64,000 nucleotides of DNA from Haematococcus lacustris (GCA_030144725.1 JASKMD010000001.1:1775923-1839922); one strand, 5' to 3'. Shown: positions 40,001 to 51,998, counted from the stretch's first letter. The notes: generated by a model from the sequence alone, not told the origin. Numbers and translations: made by a program.

Positions 40001-43000
40001 TGGTTGTGCCCATCTATCTATGACTGTGGGCTTCCAATGCACCTTGTAGTAGTTTTCCTTGTTGATGCCGTCCCATTGCCAGCCATCTATGCTGGTAATG
40101 GCCTCTTGGTGGCCGTACATGGCCCCTAATATGCAGCCTAGGTTCTTGGGTTTACAACGGCAGGCTTTATCCACCTTCCAGCTGGAGAGCCCTGGGAGGT
40201 CAAGGCCTACTATGCGCACTATATCTTGCGGGATAGTTTGGGTCTGTCTGCCCTCATTGTTCCGTTTCGTGCCCACCTTGGGTGGATTGGGCTTCGTTGG
40301 GGCCGATTGTGTTGCCCGTTGCTCTCGTTTCAGCAGTCGTGAGCTCGTCCGAATGGCCTCATGGACTGCGGGTGCCGCTGCGGCCCGGTCCGCCGTTGCT
40401 GGTTGAGTTGCGTGCATGACCGCATACGCTTTCATATCCATATAGCGAGTTCTGGTGTCTGGCACTGCGGGTGTGGGCGCAAGTTCCGTGAGGCCCGCGG
40501 CCCAGATTGTGATTTTGCGTTGGTCGGGCGGGAGGTCGAGTGATGTGTTGCGGCTGTCTCGGATGGTACGCGTTGCGGTCGCGTCTGGGCATGAGGGTTG
40601 AGCCGCCATGGCCGCAAGTTTGTTGAGGGCGATGATGTGCTCCTGCTTGACCTTTTTCCCGTACTTCGATGTGAGCATGCTACCCGTGATGATGTGTGTG
40701 TTGCCCGTGCAGCTGAGCTCAGATGCGTGCGTGATGCCTAGGCTTTTGAGGCAGGTGATGCTGGCACTAACGACATCGTGTGCCTGAGAGCTGTTGGATT
40801 GTGTGATGAGGCGGCCGAGTGTTTGGCATTCCTCATGGTAGAGAGGTAGCCCCTCTTCCGTGACCGACAACCCAGATATAGAGGCATAGACTAGCTGCCG
40901 TGCCCTAAGGGTATGATGAAGGAGGGTGAGCATGCGGTGTCCTTGTGTGCTAGCCTGGATACTGAACCATGTGATTTGTTTGTGCAGCATGCTCCTCGAG
41001 ATGTGGGCGTGTGCCACATCTGTAGACTGGAGGCTGTGTGTGAGGGCTGTCGTGTTGCGGGCGTGGTACTCTTGGGTAGTGGAGCTGATGCCTATGCCTA
41101 GTTTGCCAGCGTCTTCTCTGATGATGGCATTGGGCGTTCCCAGGGGGAGTCTGAGTTTAAGCTTCACGCATTGATTGATGAACCTGTCGTACAGCTCAAG
41201 GTCCCCTGGGGTGCAGGGTACGGCACAGAAGCTATAGGCTAGGCTGGGTATGATGGCCGTGCGGATGATGTGTATGGCTTGTCTGGCACTGGCAAAGGAG
41301 CGTCTGAGTCTCTCGAGTTTTTGGCGGAGCTGGGTGATCATAGCGGTGTGTTGTGGTTTCCAGTCCAGCGTCATGGTGATGAGCACTCCCAGGTAGGTGA
41401 AGGGTGAGGTCGGGCGGTGGTAGGTGACGGGTTTCCCTTGTAGGCTGACGGTTTGGAGTTGTTGGCGGGCCCGCTTATCCGCTTCGGCCGCGTTGCTGCA
41501 CATGCCGGTTTCGACCGAGTGATGGAGCGCCGCTGTTGCGAGGGTTTTACTTTGTGAGATGATGAGGTGACCCCAGTCCGAGAAGGCTGAGAGTTTGTCC
41601 GCTTGGCATCGTAGGTTGCGAAGGGTGTTGCAGAGGATAGCGATGTCATCTGCATAGTCGATGCTGCTGACGGTGGCGCGCTCTCCGCTGTCAACCGTCG
41701 CGGATTTGAATTTATAGCCCCTCGCGCCCACCTGCAGCCAGCGCAGTAGGGGTTCGATGTAGATGAGGAACAGGAAGGGTGAGAGTGAGTCGCCCTGGAT
41801 GGTGCCCCGGTCTACGGGTACCGGGTTGGTGGGGCCGTAGGGAGTTCTGAAGCGCGTTGTAGCGCCCGTGTATAGGTCCTTCACCGCGTCCGTCGCGTCC
41901 GTGGGGAAGCCTAGGTCGTGCATGATCCATAGTAGTTTGTCCTGGCAGGTGGTGTTGAACGCACTGGTGAAGTCGACCAGGAGCGCGTAGATATCTGCCT
42001 TGGCCAGTTTAGCATCCTCAAGGGCCATGACAAGCATCTGCAGCTGCTGTGTGGTGTTCCTGTGGGAGCGGAACCCAGCCTGGTTTTTGCTGAGCATCCC
42101 ATTCGCTTCAGCATACTCAGACAGCGTCTTGGTAATGAGGCTGGTCCACAACTTATAAACGGTGTTGGCTAGGCCCACTGGCCTGTAGGAGTTAAGGTCT
42201 GTTTCTTGCCCCTTGTCCTTGTAGAGCAGGCATGTGTCACTGGTTTTCCACGTGGTTGGTGTGCAGCCAGTGGCCCACATGATGATGAACAGCTGGTGGA
42301 TGGTGTCCCTCATCTCCCATGGCAACATCTTGATGATTTCGTTTTCCACACCGTCTGGTCCCGGTGCCTTGCCTCCTGCCAGCCTGCTCAGGCATTCTTG
42401 GAAGCCTGCCTTGTCCATGATGGCTGTGTGCAGCCAGTGTATGTTTTGGCATGCGTGCATTGCGAAGGCGTCGTCTGCTTTGGGGCGAGCCCACGGGTAG
42501 TTTCGTGTCTGTGTGTTAGTGTAGTGGCCGGTTTTGGGGGTCGGGGCCGACAGCTTCTGCCCGTATGCGGCGGTGATTATCCGGTTTAAGTCGGCAGGGG
42601 CGGTGCATATGGTTTTGGTATCAGGGTCAGCTAGCGCCTGCAGGCCTCTGTGGTCGGTGCGGGACGGGCGTAGGATACGTTTGTTAGCCTTCTTGGGCTG
42701 GGTGCTGATCAGTTGTTGCATTCTGACACGAGCTTGTGCGATGGCGAGTGCAGAGTCATCGTCGTCGAGTTGGTGGATTTGGTCGCGGTACGTATTGGTC
42801 AGTTGGGCTAGCGCGGCTTGCACGTGAATGTCGGTTGTATCGTCGCCCTGGCGCGCTTGCACCGCGTCCCTTATCTCTCCGTTTGTCGCATCTGTCTCTA
42901 GAATGAGTTCGTCGATTGTCGGATGCACGTTGGTTTGCTTAAATAGGGAGTTAGCCTTCCGGCTGAGGTCTCTAGCGGTCTTAAGTTTTCTGCCCAGTGC

Positions 43001-44938
43001 CAGTCTAATCCTGCACATGGTCCTGCGTTGGTAGTGCTGGCCTCCCCTCGTGAGGGTCTTAGTGTTGCATGTCTTTATAGCTGCTGTCCTGCAGGTTTGT
43101 AGGAGGTGTGTAAGCATGGTGGCTGCGGTGTCTACAGCTTCCCTAGCCGGGCGTCCTGCCACTGATGTCAGACGCTGTGGTTGCTGAGGGTTGGTCTTGC
43201 CCAGTGTAGCCAGGTGGTGGGTGGCCTCTGTGTATATGGGGGCTAAGAAGGCTGTCAGTTCCGCATGCAATTGTGGGACGCCTGAGCTGGGTTGTTGCAC
43301 TGCCAGGCGGTAGGCTTCCCTGTCCTTATTGGTAATGGGGGTGGTGAGGATAGTGTGGCTGTGCTTCGCTAGTTTGTGTGGGGCTGCCAGGTCTATGCCC
43401 AGGCGGGTTGTATTCAGTGTGGCGGTGAGTGGTCTGTGGTCGCTCAAATAGACGTTGGTATCGACGTGCGTGCGGTGCTCAGGGCCGTGTCTTGCGTCGC
43501 GTGTTAGGATAGCGTCGATGCGGCTGGTGCAGTGCGGTTGCTGGTAGGTCCAGGCCCGGTCGCCGGGATCAGCTTCCTTCAGGTGCATTTCAGTGGCGAA
43601 CCCCCTCATCATGCTGTCTTGTGTGTATTCGGTGTGCTCGGAACGATCCTCTGTTTTCATCGTGGCGTTAATATCTCCCGCCAGGATGTGTGAGCCGGGC
43701 AGATGGCCCGTGGCTGTTCGTATGTGTTCTTGCATTTTCCCTCGCAGTAATAGCGCGTCCCCGTTATTTTCCGACGGCCAGTACGTGGCGATGATGGTGA
43801 GCTGTTCGCACTGGTGTTGGTTGAGGGTCAGGATGACGCATCGTGCGTTTACCTCAGCGTCGATGCTCGGTGGAAGCATAGTGGCTTTCATTTGGATGGC
43901 TAAGTTGTGTTTGATGCCTATTAGTACTTCACTGTGGCCTCTGTGTCGGTGTGTCGTATAGTCTGGCATGACTCTCTTCAGCCAGCCAGAGCCTGGATTG
44001 TTGCTCTTGGGCTGGGTCATGGTTTCAGTTAGGATCAGGATGTCCGGGCTGTGCTGATGTACAAGGTTTAGGACGTCGTTCCTGGACCTATGGAGGCTTC
44101 TGACGTTCAGGGTTGTAAGTGTGATATGCTGTCGATTGTGTGTTGGTTGTGGCTGCCGGGTTGGCAGGGTGTTGTGTTGTGAGTGTGGTCCTGGGTGCTC
44201 AGGTAGGTTAGCGGTGGGGGGCTGGGGTGTTGTGGGGAGGGCGGCGGGGGGTGGAGTGGGGGTTGTGTTGAGGTATCTGTACATCAGGGTCTGCGTGTGC
44301 GAGTCCTTGGGTTGCTCTCTTGGCTTGGTCCGTCTTTTGTCTACGATGGTGCCCGATGACGTGGGCCGTTTACTGCTGCCTGACCGGTCCTGTAGAGTGG
44401 GAAGAGTGACTGTGGGGGCGACCTGGCGCAGTCGCAGCCGGGTCTGCTTGTCTGTCGGGTGGGTGTCTTCTGTGGCTGTTAGTATGCGCTTATAATTCGC
44501 TGGTTGTGCAGTGGCGATGTTGGGTAGCGGCCGATCTGTTCGGGGGCTGTGCGCGGGTTGTGTGCCCAAGTCTTGGGTAGTAAGGTCGATGTGGGTAGTA
44601 CGTAGATGTTGTTCCAACTGCTCCGTTGTGGCGCGCCTTGTAGGGTCAGCTAGCCAGCATAGTGGATGGATGAGGTTGGTATTAGCCGCGTCGCCCTTGT
44701 TAATTGAACGAGCAAGCCATGCAGCTGGAGCCAGTCTTCCGGGGTATCCAACCGCCGTGGGTGGCCTTGTTCCGAGTCCAGTCAGTGCCAGGCGTGGTCT
44801 GTGCGGCGGATGGTGGTAGCGTGATTGTTGGTGATGAGAATGGCAGCTGTGTTGGTGTAGCTGTCTATATTGCCAGTGAGCGTGGTGAGAAGCTCGGGTG
44901 TGATGTTGCCGGGTGTAAGCTCGGTGGCGGTAGGGCAT
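37091..44938 (-). pseudogene. Dualen ORF2: APE, RT, PHD finger, RNase H, zinc knuckle, RLE
   Basis: About 2,600 codons with one in-frame TAG at 39251-39253, where the sister copy has Glu. Homologous sequence starts near 44715, since codons nearer 44938 overlap ORF1 and are probably not used. Domains in order: APE at about 44110-43400 (L-N-V-R-S-L, L-T-E-T, A-G-D-I-N-A, S-D-H-R-P-L); RT at about 42420-41200 (G-G-K-A-P-G-P-D-G, V-D-F-T-S-A-F-N, Q-G-D-S-L-S-P, Y-A-D-D); PHD finger at about 39935-39790 (C-T-C-E-L-C, C-H-N-C ... H-P-A-C, W-L-C-P-I-C); RNase H at about 38500-38110 (Y-S-D-G-S, R-A-E-L-T-A, A-T-D-S, G-A-D-A-L-A-K); C-P-L-C...H...C knuckle near 37740-37690; and a PD-(D/E)XK-like nuclease at about 37475-37380 (R-P-D-I-L ... 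I-I-E-I-K-Y). Catalytic residues of every enzyme are visible. Confidence 0.85.
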
Positions 44939-47604
44939 AGGTGGAGGTCCTTGTGGTAATGGTATAGGTAGTGGTTCATGGTGGACACTGTAAAGTTGCC
45001 GGATTCTTCATATATGTGTGGTAGGCTGCTACGCAGTGGTATCGGCCTGTTCTCTTGCCTAGCCTTGTTGGCTAGGTCTTTGATGTGTGTACCCAGCGTT
45101 TTACAGTGGGTTATCACATCATCGGGCCTGATCATAGGTTTCCCCATGGCCATGTTGATGGCGTGTGCAAGGCAGCACTTCTTGTACTGCCTTTCCCAGT
45201 AGGGCCTCTGTGTTTCTTGTGGGTGGCTTATGATGGGCCCAAGCCTTGCCCTCTGCCTTGCCGCTTCCATTTCCGCCGTGTGGTTTGCGGTGCTAATGAT
45301 TGCTTGTATCTCGCATGTACCGGGGTACATGTCTTGTCCTGTGGACCGTAGCCGGATAGGGGCGTCCGCTTGGGAGTCAAGGAGGTACCATGCGCCATCG
45401 TGTTTCCTTATCGCCATGCTGTGAGCCGGGGCCTTGCATAAGAAGGCTTTCGTGCCGTGGGTGGCGGACAGCGCGTCGAGGTTGCAGATGGACCAGTCCC
45501 TCCGTGTGCGCAGGTGCGCCACCGTGTGTGTGCTGAGGCCGTAGTGTGACATAAGGTAGAGGTTAATGACCGTGTCATTGCATGCGCCTTGTTCGTCTCT
45601 GGCTAAGGCCCACATTGTGCGTTGGTCCCCGCGTCGCGCGTGTAGCTCGGACGTGTGGAAGTTGGCCAGTTCCTGGTTAGTGAGCCAAGAGTGTCCTGCC
45701 GCCATGTTGAGGGCATGTATTTGGCAGTGTGAAGCTACCTGTTGCTCGAAGTGCAAGCCGTCAGGTCCTGGGTTCTCTTCGATATCCCCTGCTGCCAGCA
45801 GAAGCCAGCTGATGTAGATGCACCGTGCCATGTATTTACCGATGGCCATGTTCCATGTGGGGTGGCTTATGATGTTTGGGTTGAGGTAGTACGTCATGTA
45901 CGCTTGTAGTGTAGTGTTGTACTGTATAACTCTAATAGTCCTTCCGCTATTGTGCCCCTTGAGGTAGGTGCAGGTAGCGTGTTTCAGACTGTTCATGGCT
46001 GTCATAATTTGAAGGGTCCCATCTATGCCGAGTAGCCAGTTGTACTTGGTGTTGTGTAGGGAGGCGTTGAGCTTGGCAAGACTCTTACGTTGTTTCTTGA
46101 GACATTGCTGAGATTGGGCGTGTGAGTATGTAGGTGTATGTCGTTTCATACATATGCTGATCCAAGTGCAAACACATGCAATGTAGGCTATGATTTGCCG
46201 ATTCATGTCCAGTTGTTGGATAGGTGTCCAGTTGGGGTGTCCAAAGGGGGGGTTGGGCATAGGGGTAATGATGGTATAACTTCGGTCCATGTTGTCCATG
46301 GCAGTTTTATCAATTGTCTCAATTATCACACTCTTGCCTATAGTGTGGTATCTCAACATGTTCCTAGCCTGCTGAGCGGCGTGTCGCTTATCAGCCTGCA
46401 TGACAGCATGTGAAGCTTGCATCTCCGTGTTAGACGGCTGGTCATGCCAATCTGTAGCGGTCAGGGCTGGCAGGTGGTGGTGGGGCTGAGCGGCATGTTG
46501 CATGTCAGCATGCATGACAGCATGTGTATCTTGCGTCTCTGTGTCAGGCGGCTGGTCATACCAACCTGCGGCGGTCAAGGCTGGCAGCTGGTGGTGGGGC
46601 TGAGCGGCATGTTGCATGTCAGCCTGCATGGCAGCATGTGTATCTTGCATCTCTGTGATTGCTGGCTGGTCCTGCCAACCTGCAGCGGTCAGGGCTGGCA
46701 GGTGGTGGTGGGGCTGAGGGGCATGTTGCTTGTCAGCCTGCATGACAACATGTGTATCTTGCATCTCTGTGACAGCTGGCTGGTCCTGCCAACCTGCAGC
46801 GGTCAGGGCTGGCAGGTGGTGGTGGGGCTGAGGGGCATGTTGCTTGTCAGCCTGCATGACAACATGTGTATCTTGCATCTCTATGACAGCTGGCTGGTCC
46901 TGCCAACCTGTAGCGGTCAGGGATGGCAGGTGGTGATGGGGCTGAGCGGCATGTTGCATTTCAGCCTGTGTAGCAGCCTGTGTATCTTGCATCTCTGTGT
47001 CAGGCGGCTGGTCCTGCCAACCTGTAGCGGTTAGGGCTGGCAGGTGGTGGTGGGGCTGAGGGGCATGTTGCTTGTCAGCCTGCATGGCAGCATGTGTGGC
47101 TTGCATCTGTGTGTCATCCAACTTGCCATGCCGGGCTGCACCAGTCAGGGCTGGCAGGTGGTGGTAAGGCATGTCGGCTTGTCTCTTGTCAGCCTCTGTT
47201 TGGTTGGCACTGTAGAAGATGCACTATGTGGTTTGTTCCATCCTTGAGGTGTCACCGCTGGTGGGCTGTGACATATTGCTGGGTATGATTGCTGGGTAAG
47301 GTTGCTGGGTATGATTGCTTGTGTCGAGGGCTTTTATAAAGCAGCAATACCGCTGTGTATTGTCGAACCAGCACTGGAGCTGGGTTTGGAGGCGCAGAGG
47401 CCATGTAAGTACGCAGCCCTCGGGCTGGATTTCGGAGCCTCTGGCTGCGCGGTCACCTCTAGGGGTGCCATCTGGGTGGGTTGGCAGATGTATCGGAGGG
47501 CACCCACTGGCTTCCTCTCCGAACACATCCCCAACCCACCCGATGCAGACCAGGGTCAGTACAAGCAACAAAGCAGAGCGCCTACCAGGGCGTTCGACCT
47601 TCAT
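44782..47604 (-). pseudogene. Dualen ORF1: signal region, repeats, 2A, two cysteine peptidases
   Basis: Starts M-K-V-E-R-P-G-R-R followed by a hydrophobic stretch (A-L-L-L-V-L-T-L-V-C-I-G-W-V), a likely signal peptide. One in-frame TAG (47224-47226) precedes about seven 38-residue His/Gln-rich repeats (about 47200-46400). A hydrophobic segment (I-I-A-Y-I-A-C-V-C-T-W-I) lies near 46180. The 2A motif W-L-L-L-A-A-G-D-I-E-E-N-P-G-P is at 45807-45763. Two peptidase-like domains follow: C-Q-I-H-A-L-N-M-A-A-G with H-S-M-A-I and W-Y-L-L-D-S, and C-L-A-H-A-I-N-M-A-M-G with N-N-H-A-T-T-I and an L-D-S just beyond a TGA (44782-44784) that sits where a Trp codon would fit. The C-x2-H-A-x-N-x-A-x-G pattern resembles Josephin/OTU-like papain folds. 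ORF2 follows in another frame, so the ORF1/ORF2 link is through a frame change near 44710. Confidence 0.75.
45763..45807 (-). promoter_or_regulatory. 2A-type ribosome-skipping motif
   Basis: G-D-I-E-E-N-P-G-P preceded by W-L-L-L-A-A. It matches the D-x-E-x-N-P-G-P consensus at every fixed position. Known 2A sequences release the upstream protein during translation and restart at the final Pro. Here that would separate the signal-peptide/repeat region from the peptidases. The copy at 6829-6870 retains the layout but has Asn-Leu-Gly-Pro. Confidence 0.85.
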
Positions 47605-47724
47605 TGCTAGCGTTGACCTCCGACCGGTTATGTCTCGGCTTCAAATTAGCAGCTGCTTCCAGCTGTATTATCAGCGCGGCGTGCCTTTGCGTGAGCGGGC
47701 CAGAAAACTTCGTCGATTCTTTCC

Positions 47725-47786
47725 GCTTCTGCGTAGCCCCATGCACACCGGGAGACCTAGACTTCTACGACAGAGCAATTAACCAA
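47725..47786. repeat. 62-bp target duplication, right copy
   Basis: Second copy of 36914-36975. The interrupted Dualen ORF2 resumes in frame at its end (F-Y-D-R-A-I-N-Q-C-V). Confidence 0.9.
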
Positions 47787-50700
47787 TGTGTTAAGAAAAA
47801 ACTCAGACTCCCACTAGGCACACCCAATGCCGTTGTCAGGGAGGACATCGACAAGCTCGGTCTTGGCATCAGCTCAACAGCCAAAGAATACCATACCAGA
47901 AACACTACAGCCCTCCTACACAGCCTCCAGTCCACAGACACCACACATGCCCACATAACCAGATGCATGCTACACAAACAGATCACTTTGCTCTACGCTC
48001 AAGCTGCCAAGCATGGACACCGCATGCTCATTATGCTGCGACACACCCTACGAGCCAGACAACTCCTACATGCCACCACGGCGCAGCTCACTGCCACCCA
48101 GGAAGGACAAGAACTCTACCCTAAGGAAACCAAACTGCTTGGACAACTCATCACACAGAATACCAGCCCCCTTCCACTCGACATAGTTAGTGCTTGCATG
48201 ACGTGCCTCAAAAGCTTGGGCATCCGACATGCCACAGAGCTCCAACACACCATCGCTGGCCATACCTACATCATATCAGGAAAGATGCTTAAAGAACGCT
48301 TCCACAACAAAGTCCAACAAAAGCACTACATCGCCCTCAACAGACTAACGACCATGGCGACCCAGGACAGATGCCCAACCACAACAGAAGCGAAAGACAT
48401 CGCAGCCAAACGAGACACCACCCTAGACCTGCCCGCTGCGCAAAGACTCATTAAACCATGGGCCGCGGGTCTGACGGAGCTTGCACCAACCGACGTCGAG
48501 GAAGACACAAAACACCGCTGCGCTGATATTAGGGCGTACGTGACTGCCAAGAAGCCCACACCGACCGAAGCGACGCACGTGACCGAACATGCAACACAAC
48601 CACCCGCAGCCCAGGAGGCCATCAAGAGTAGCTCCCGGCTGCTAAGGCGAGAGAACAGGGAAACCCAATCGCCCCAAACGAAACCCGCCCGACCCAAGGC
48701 GGGCACGAAACGGAACACTGAGGGCAGACAGATCCAGACTATCCCGAAGGATATAGTGCGCACAGTTGGCCTTGACCTTCCAGGGCTCTCCAGCTGGAAG
48801 GTGGATAAAGCCTGCCGTTGTAAACCCAAGGACCTAGGCAGCATACTAGGGGCCATGTACGGCCACCAAGAGGCCATCACCAGCATAGATGGATGGCAAT
48901 GGGACGGCATCAACAAAGAAAGCTACTACAAGGTGCATTGGAAGCCCACAATCATAGATAAATGGGCATTACCACTATGTGCAGAAGAAGGCTATACACC
49001 CACACTCATAGAACCCATCAGCAGGGAAGAGGCTAAAGACGTATGCACATGTGAGCTATGCTGGCTACCAAGAGGAGACAGCCCAATGTGCCACAACTGC
49101 AAGAGGGCCTACCACCCAGCCTGCCTTGAGGAAGCCCTCCTGTCGGGACACAAAGAACCAGGCCACTGGCTGTGCCCAATATGCAAGTTTGGCAGCAACG
49201 AGTTCAAAACGACTATGCGTCTGTCAGCGCACTCGGACCTCATACGAGTTCACTGGCGCCCCACCCTCGAACCGGCACCTCTCATCACGGCACACCTGGA
49301 CTACCTGGCGCGACGCAGCGACTATGAAGAGGAAAACAAGAGGATACAAGAAGCCAGACACGCGCGGCCTGACACACAGCTGCCAACACACACCCGGCAG
49401 GGACTGCCGGACCCGCACACCTGGCTACCCCGGTGCACCAACCTTCACTCGAAGGCCACCTTCCACACGTACCCCATCAACCCGCAGACGGACATCGTCG
49501 GGACGGGCAAATGCGAAACCTTCCTCCAACTGCACCCCCACATGACCACCCCCGCGATGAACCTCAGCACGGGAGAGCCCATCATGCCCAAGCACGACCT
49601 AGTGCAACATGTCACGGTTCACGATGAGTCGGGCCGCACAATAGGCCTTCTAACCAAACAACAACACCAACACCTACACGCTTGGCTACACCACACACCA
49701 CACACACGCAACCTGGCCACAGAACTGGTGGCCCTCCTCAGGAGCCAGGACACACAGAGCAGCCGCCACCCCATGAGACTGGCACAAGACAAAGCCCTCA
49801 ACACCCTACACACCACACGAAGCTTTCCAAGTACCGTCCAAAGGTGGGCTGATCCACTCACAGTTAGACCGGAAACCACTACCTACTGGAGCCCCGACAT
49901 CAATGACACGGCCTTTGGGGCACACCACAACTGCCTACTTGTACGTCACACTGGGCTATCCACATGGAATGTACCAGCCGATGATGCGGTGGCCCTGAAA
50001 TGCGTCAACCATGCTATACACTCAGCACACCAGGAGGAGGCCATGGCCACCATCATGTTGATCCCTGGTAATAGGGGCATCTCTTACCCCAAGCACATTG
50101 ACACCTTGAGAAGGTACCCAGAGTACTGCCAGCACCTGGCCAGCATACCCCTCTCCAACACCAACTGCTCCAAACTTGGCAAACACGCCACCCTCCTCGT
50201 CTACGTCATATGGAAAGAGGCAGGGCAACTACTCACCACGAAAGGCAACCCACAAGGATGGATGGCTAGCACAGCCACTGCCCTACACCCGGACAGGGAG
50301 ACACACCCTCTCCTTCGCAGACCCCACAATCAAAAACAGCCAGCCACTCTCCCCAGTGGCCACAAACAGCACCTCCGCCTCCCGCTCGACCCCACGCTGG
50401 GGCACACACGCAGCCAACACCAACTCACACACCACTCCACCACGCTACCACGGATGGCCATCACCGAATGGACCACAGTAGCGTACACTGACGGTAGCTG
50501 CATTAAGACATCCGAGCCAGACCCGGCGCGCGTTGGGGCGGGGGTCTATATCCCGGAAAGCAACGCCCTACTTACCATTTCGATGAACGACCTAGAAAGC
50601 AACACCATTTACAAGGCAGAACTCACAGCGATACACGAGGCACTCAAAGCGGGGGCCAGACGCATCGCCACCGACAGCCTCTGCTCTCTCTACCAGATCC

Positions 50701-51875
50701 GTCGAGCTCTCGCTAACCCGATGTCCCTTATCAATCATAGACACAACGACATCCTGACGGACATCGCCACCCTCATCATCGACAGCCCCGACACGATCCA
50801 GTTCTACAAAGTCCGGGCACACTCGGGCATCATCGGCAACGAAGGCGCAGATGCCCTTGCTAAACACGCAGCGCTACACCCGGAGCAGGCAAACACTCTA
50901 GGGTACCACCCGACCATACCTAAAGAGAGGGGCATCTGGCTCAACCACGGGACCGATAGCGAAACCCTCGCCCCGCTGCCGGACTGCCGACAAAGCGTGC
51001 AAGCACACATGCACAGCAAGCACAAGTTAGGTCTCGCCAACCAAGACAGCATCTACTACCAGATGACCCAAGATATCACCAAAGCCGCGGCCAAAGGAGC
51101 GGGCGAAAGAGTAATGACCCATGCGACCATCTCCACCCCTGCGCAAAGGACCGCCCTACTCTACCGTACTGGAGGGCTCTACAACCAAAAGCTAGCTATG
51201 CGTTGGAAGCAGGTGACAGACGACCGCTGCCCACTCTGTGGGGAGGCCGACAGTGCCACACACCTCCTCTCGGGCTGCAGCGAGACCCTGCCACTCGTGC
51301 AAGAAAGGCACAACGGTGCTGGCCGCCTCATCGCCAAAGCCATCAGCAAAGGAACCCTGGGCGGGTGCATCCGGTTTGCGGACACCGGCAGCTGGGAGAA
51401 GGGCGCAAGAGAAAACCTTGACCTCCCTAACGACTCACTACACACCACACTACGGGCACTCGGCCTGAAACCAACAGCGACCAAAAACACTACCAGACCA
51501 GACATACTCGTGGTGGCGCCACAAAAGAAGACGGGCAAACGAGGCAAAGCCATTAAAAGGATCACCATCGTAGAAATCAAATACTGTGCGGACTCGAGAT
51601 GGATGGAGCAACTGGACAAGGCCATGAATCAACATAAGAAATTGGCACACACCATGCGCAAAATAGGCCACATGGTTGAGATCAGACCAATCCTACTGGG
51701 TATAGGTGGTATTACCTATGAAACACACACACGTCAACACCTCATCGCCCTGGGGATCACTCAAACCAACGCCACCAAGCTACTAAACAAGCTCACGAGA
51801 CATGCGGTAGAAGCAGCCCACACCATTGCCAAAACAAGTTACAGACTAAGAGCTATTAGAAAGGGGGGGGGGTAG
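47725..51875 (+). pseudogene. Dualen ORF2, C-terminal part (continuation of 33785-36975)
   Basis: An uninterrupted frame of about 1,380 codons from the end of RT to the stop at 51875. It contains the PHD finger (about 49042-49180, C-T-C-E-L-C ... W-L-C-P-I-C), RNase H (about 50485-50880: Y-T-D-G-S, K-A-E-L-T-A, A-T-D-S, G-A-D-A-L-A-K), the C-P-L-C...C knuckle (about 51229-51275) and the PD-(D/E)XK-like nuclease (about 51498-51590: R-P-D-I-L ... I-V-E-I-K-Y). It ends R-L-R-A-I-R-K-G-G-G. There is no nonsense codon in this half. The frame stays open upstream to 47481 only because it runs across the 5' leader of the inverted element, and that part is not Dualen ORF2. Confidence 0.85.
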
Positions 51876-51986
51876 GGGGTCGGTTACTTCTCGAGCTTGA
51901 TGGTGGGAGCAGGCCGCGCCCCAGGCGGTTGCTCCTCCCTTAATGCACGCCGGTGAATACCGGCATAGTCTTCTTCTTCTTCTTCT
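51876..51986 (+). promoter_or_regulatory. Dualen 3' untranslated region and CTT tail
   Basis: GGTGGGAGCAGGCCGCGCC, CGCCGGTGAATACCGG hairpin, then CTT repeats to 51986, directly followed by LINE satellite sequence. Confidence 0.8.
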
Positions 51987-51998
51987 AGGAGCGGTCGC
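51987..51998. repeat. 12-bp target duplication, right copy (AGGAGCGGTCGC)
   Basis: Matches 15886-15897. The satellite unit continues from here as it would have at 15898. Confidence 0.6.

Larger units (their letters stand above)
36976..47724 (-). mobile_element. Near-complete Dualen/RandI-family non-LTR retrotransposon
   Basis: About 10.7 kb with a ~120-bp 5' leader (47724-47605), ORF1, ORF2 and a ~115-bp 3' untranslated region ending in a CTT-repeat tail (read as GAA repeats at 36979-36996 on the plus strand). The presence of both APE-type and restriction-like endonucleases, RNase H and cysteine peptidase matches the published Dualen architecture. It is inserted in antisense into another Dualen and bounded by a 62-bp target duplication. 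Three nonsense codons (47226, 44784, 39253) and an ORF1/ORF2 frame change make this copy unlikely to be active as it stands, although all catalytic motifs remain. Confidence 0.85.

Noticed and set aside
47481..47724. N-terminal extension of the Dualen ORF2 frame at 47481
   Set aside because: This segment is the reverse strand of the inserted element's 5' leader and ORF1 start. True homology begins at the 62-bp duplication.
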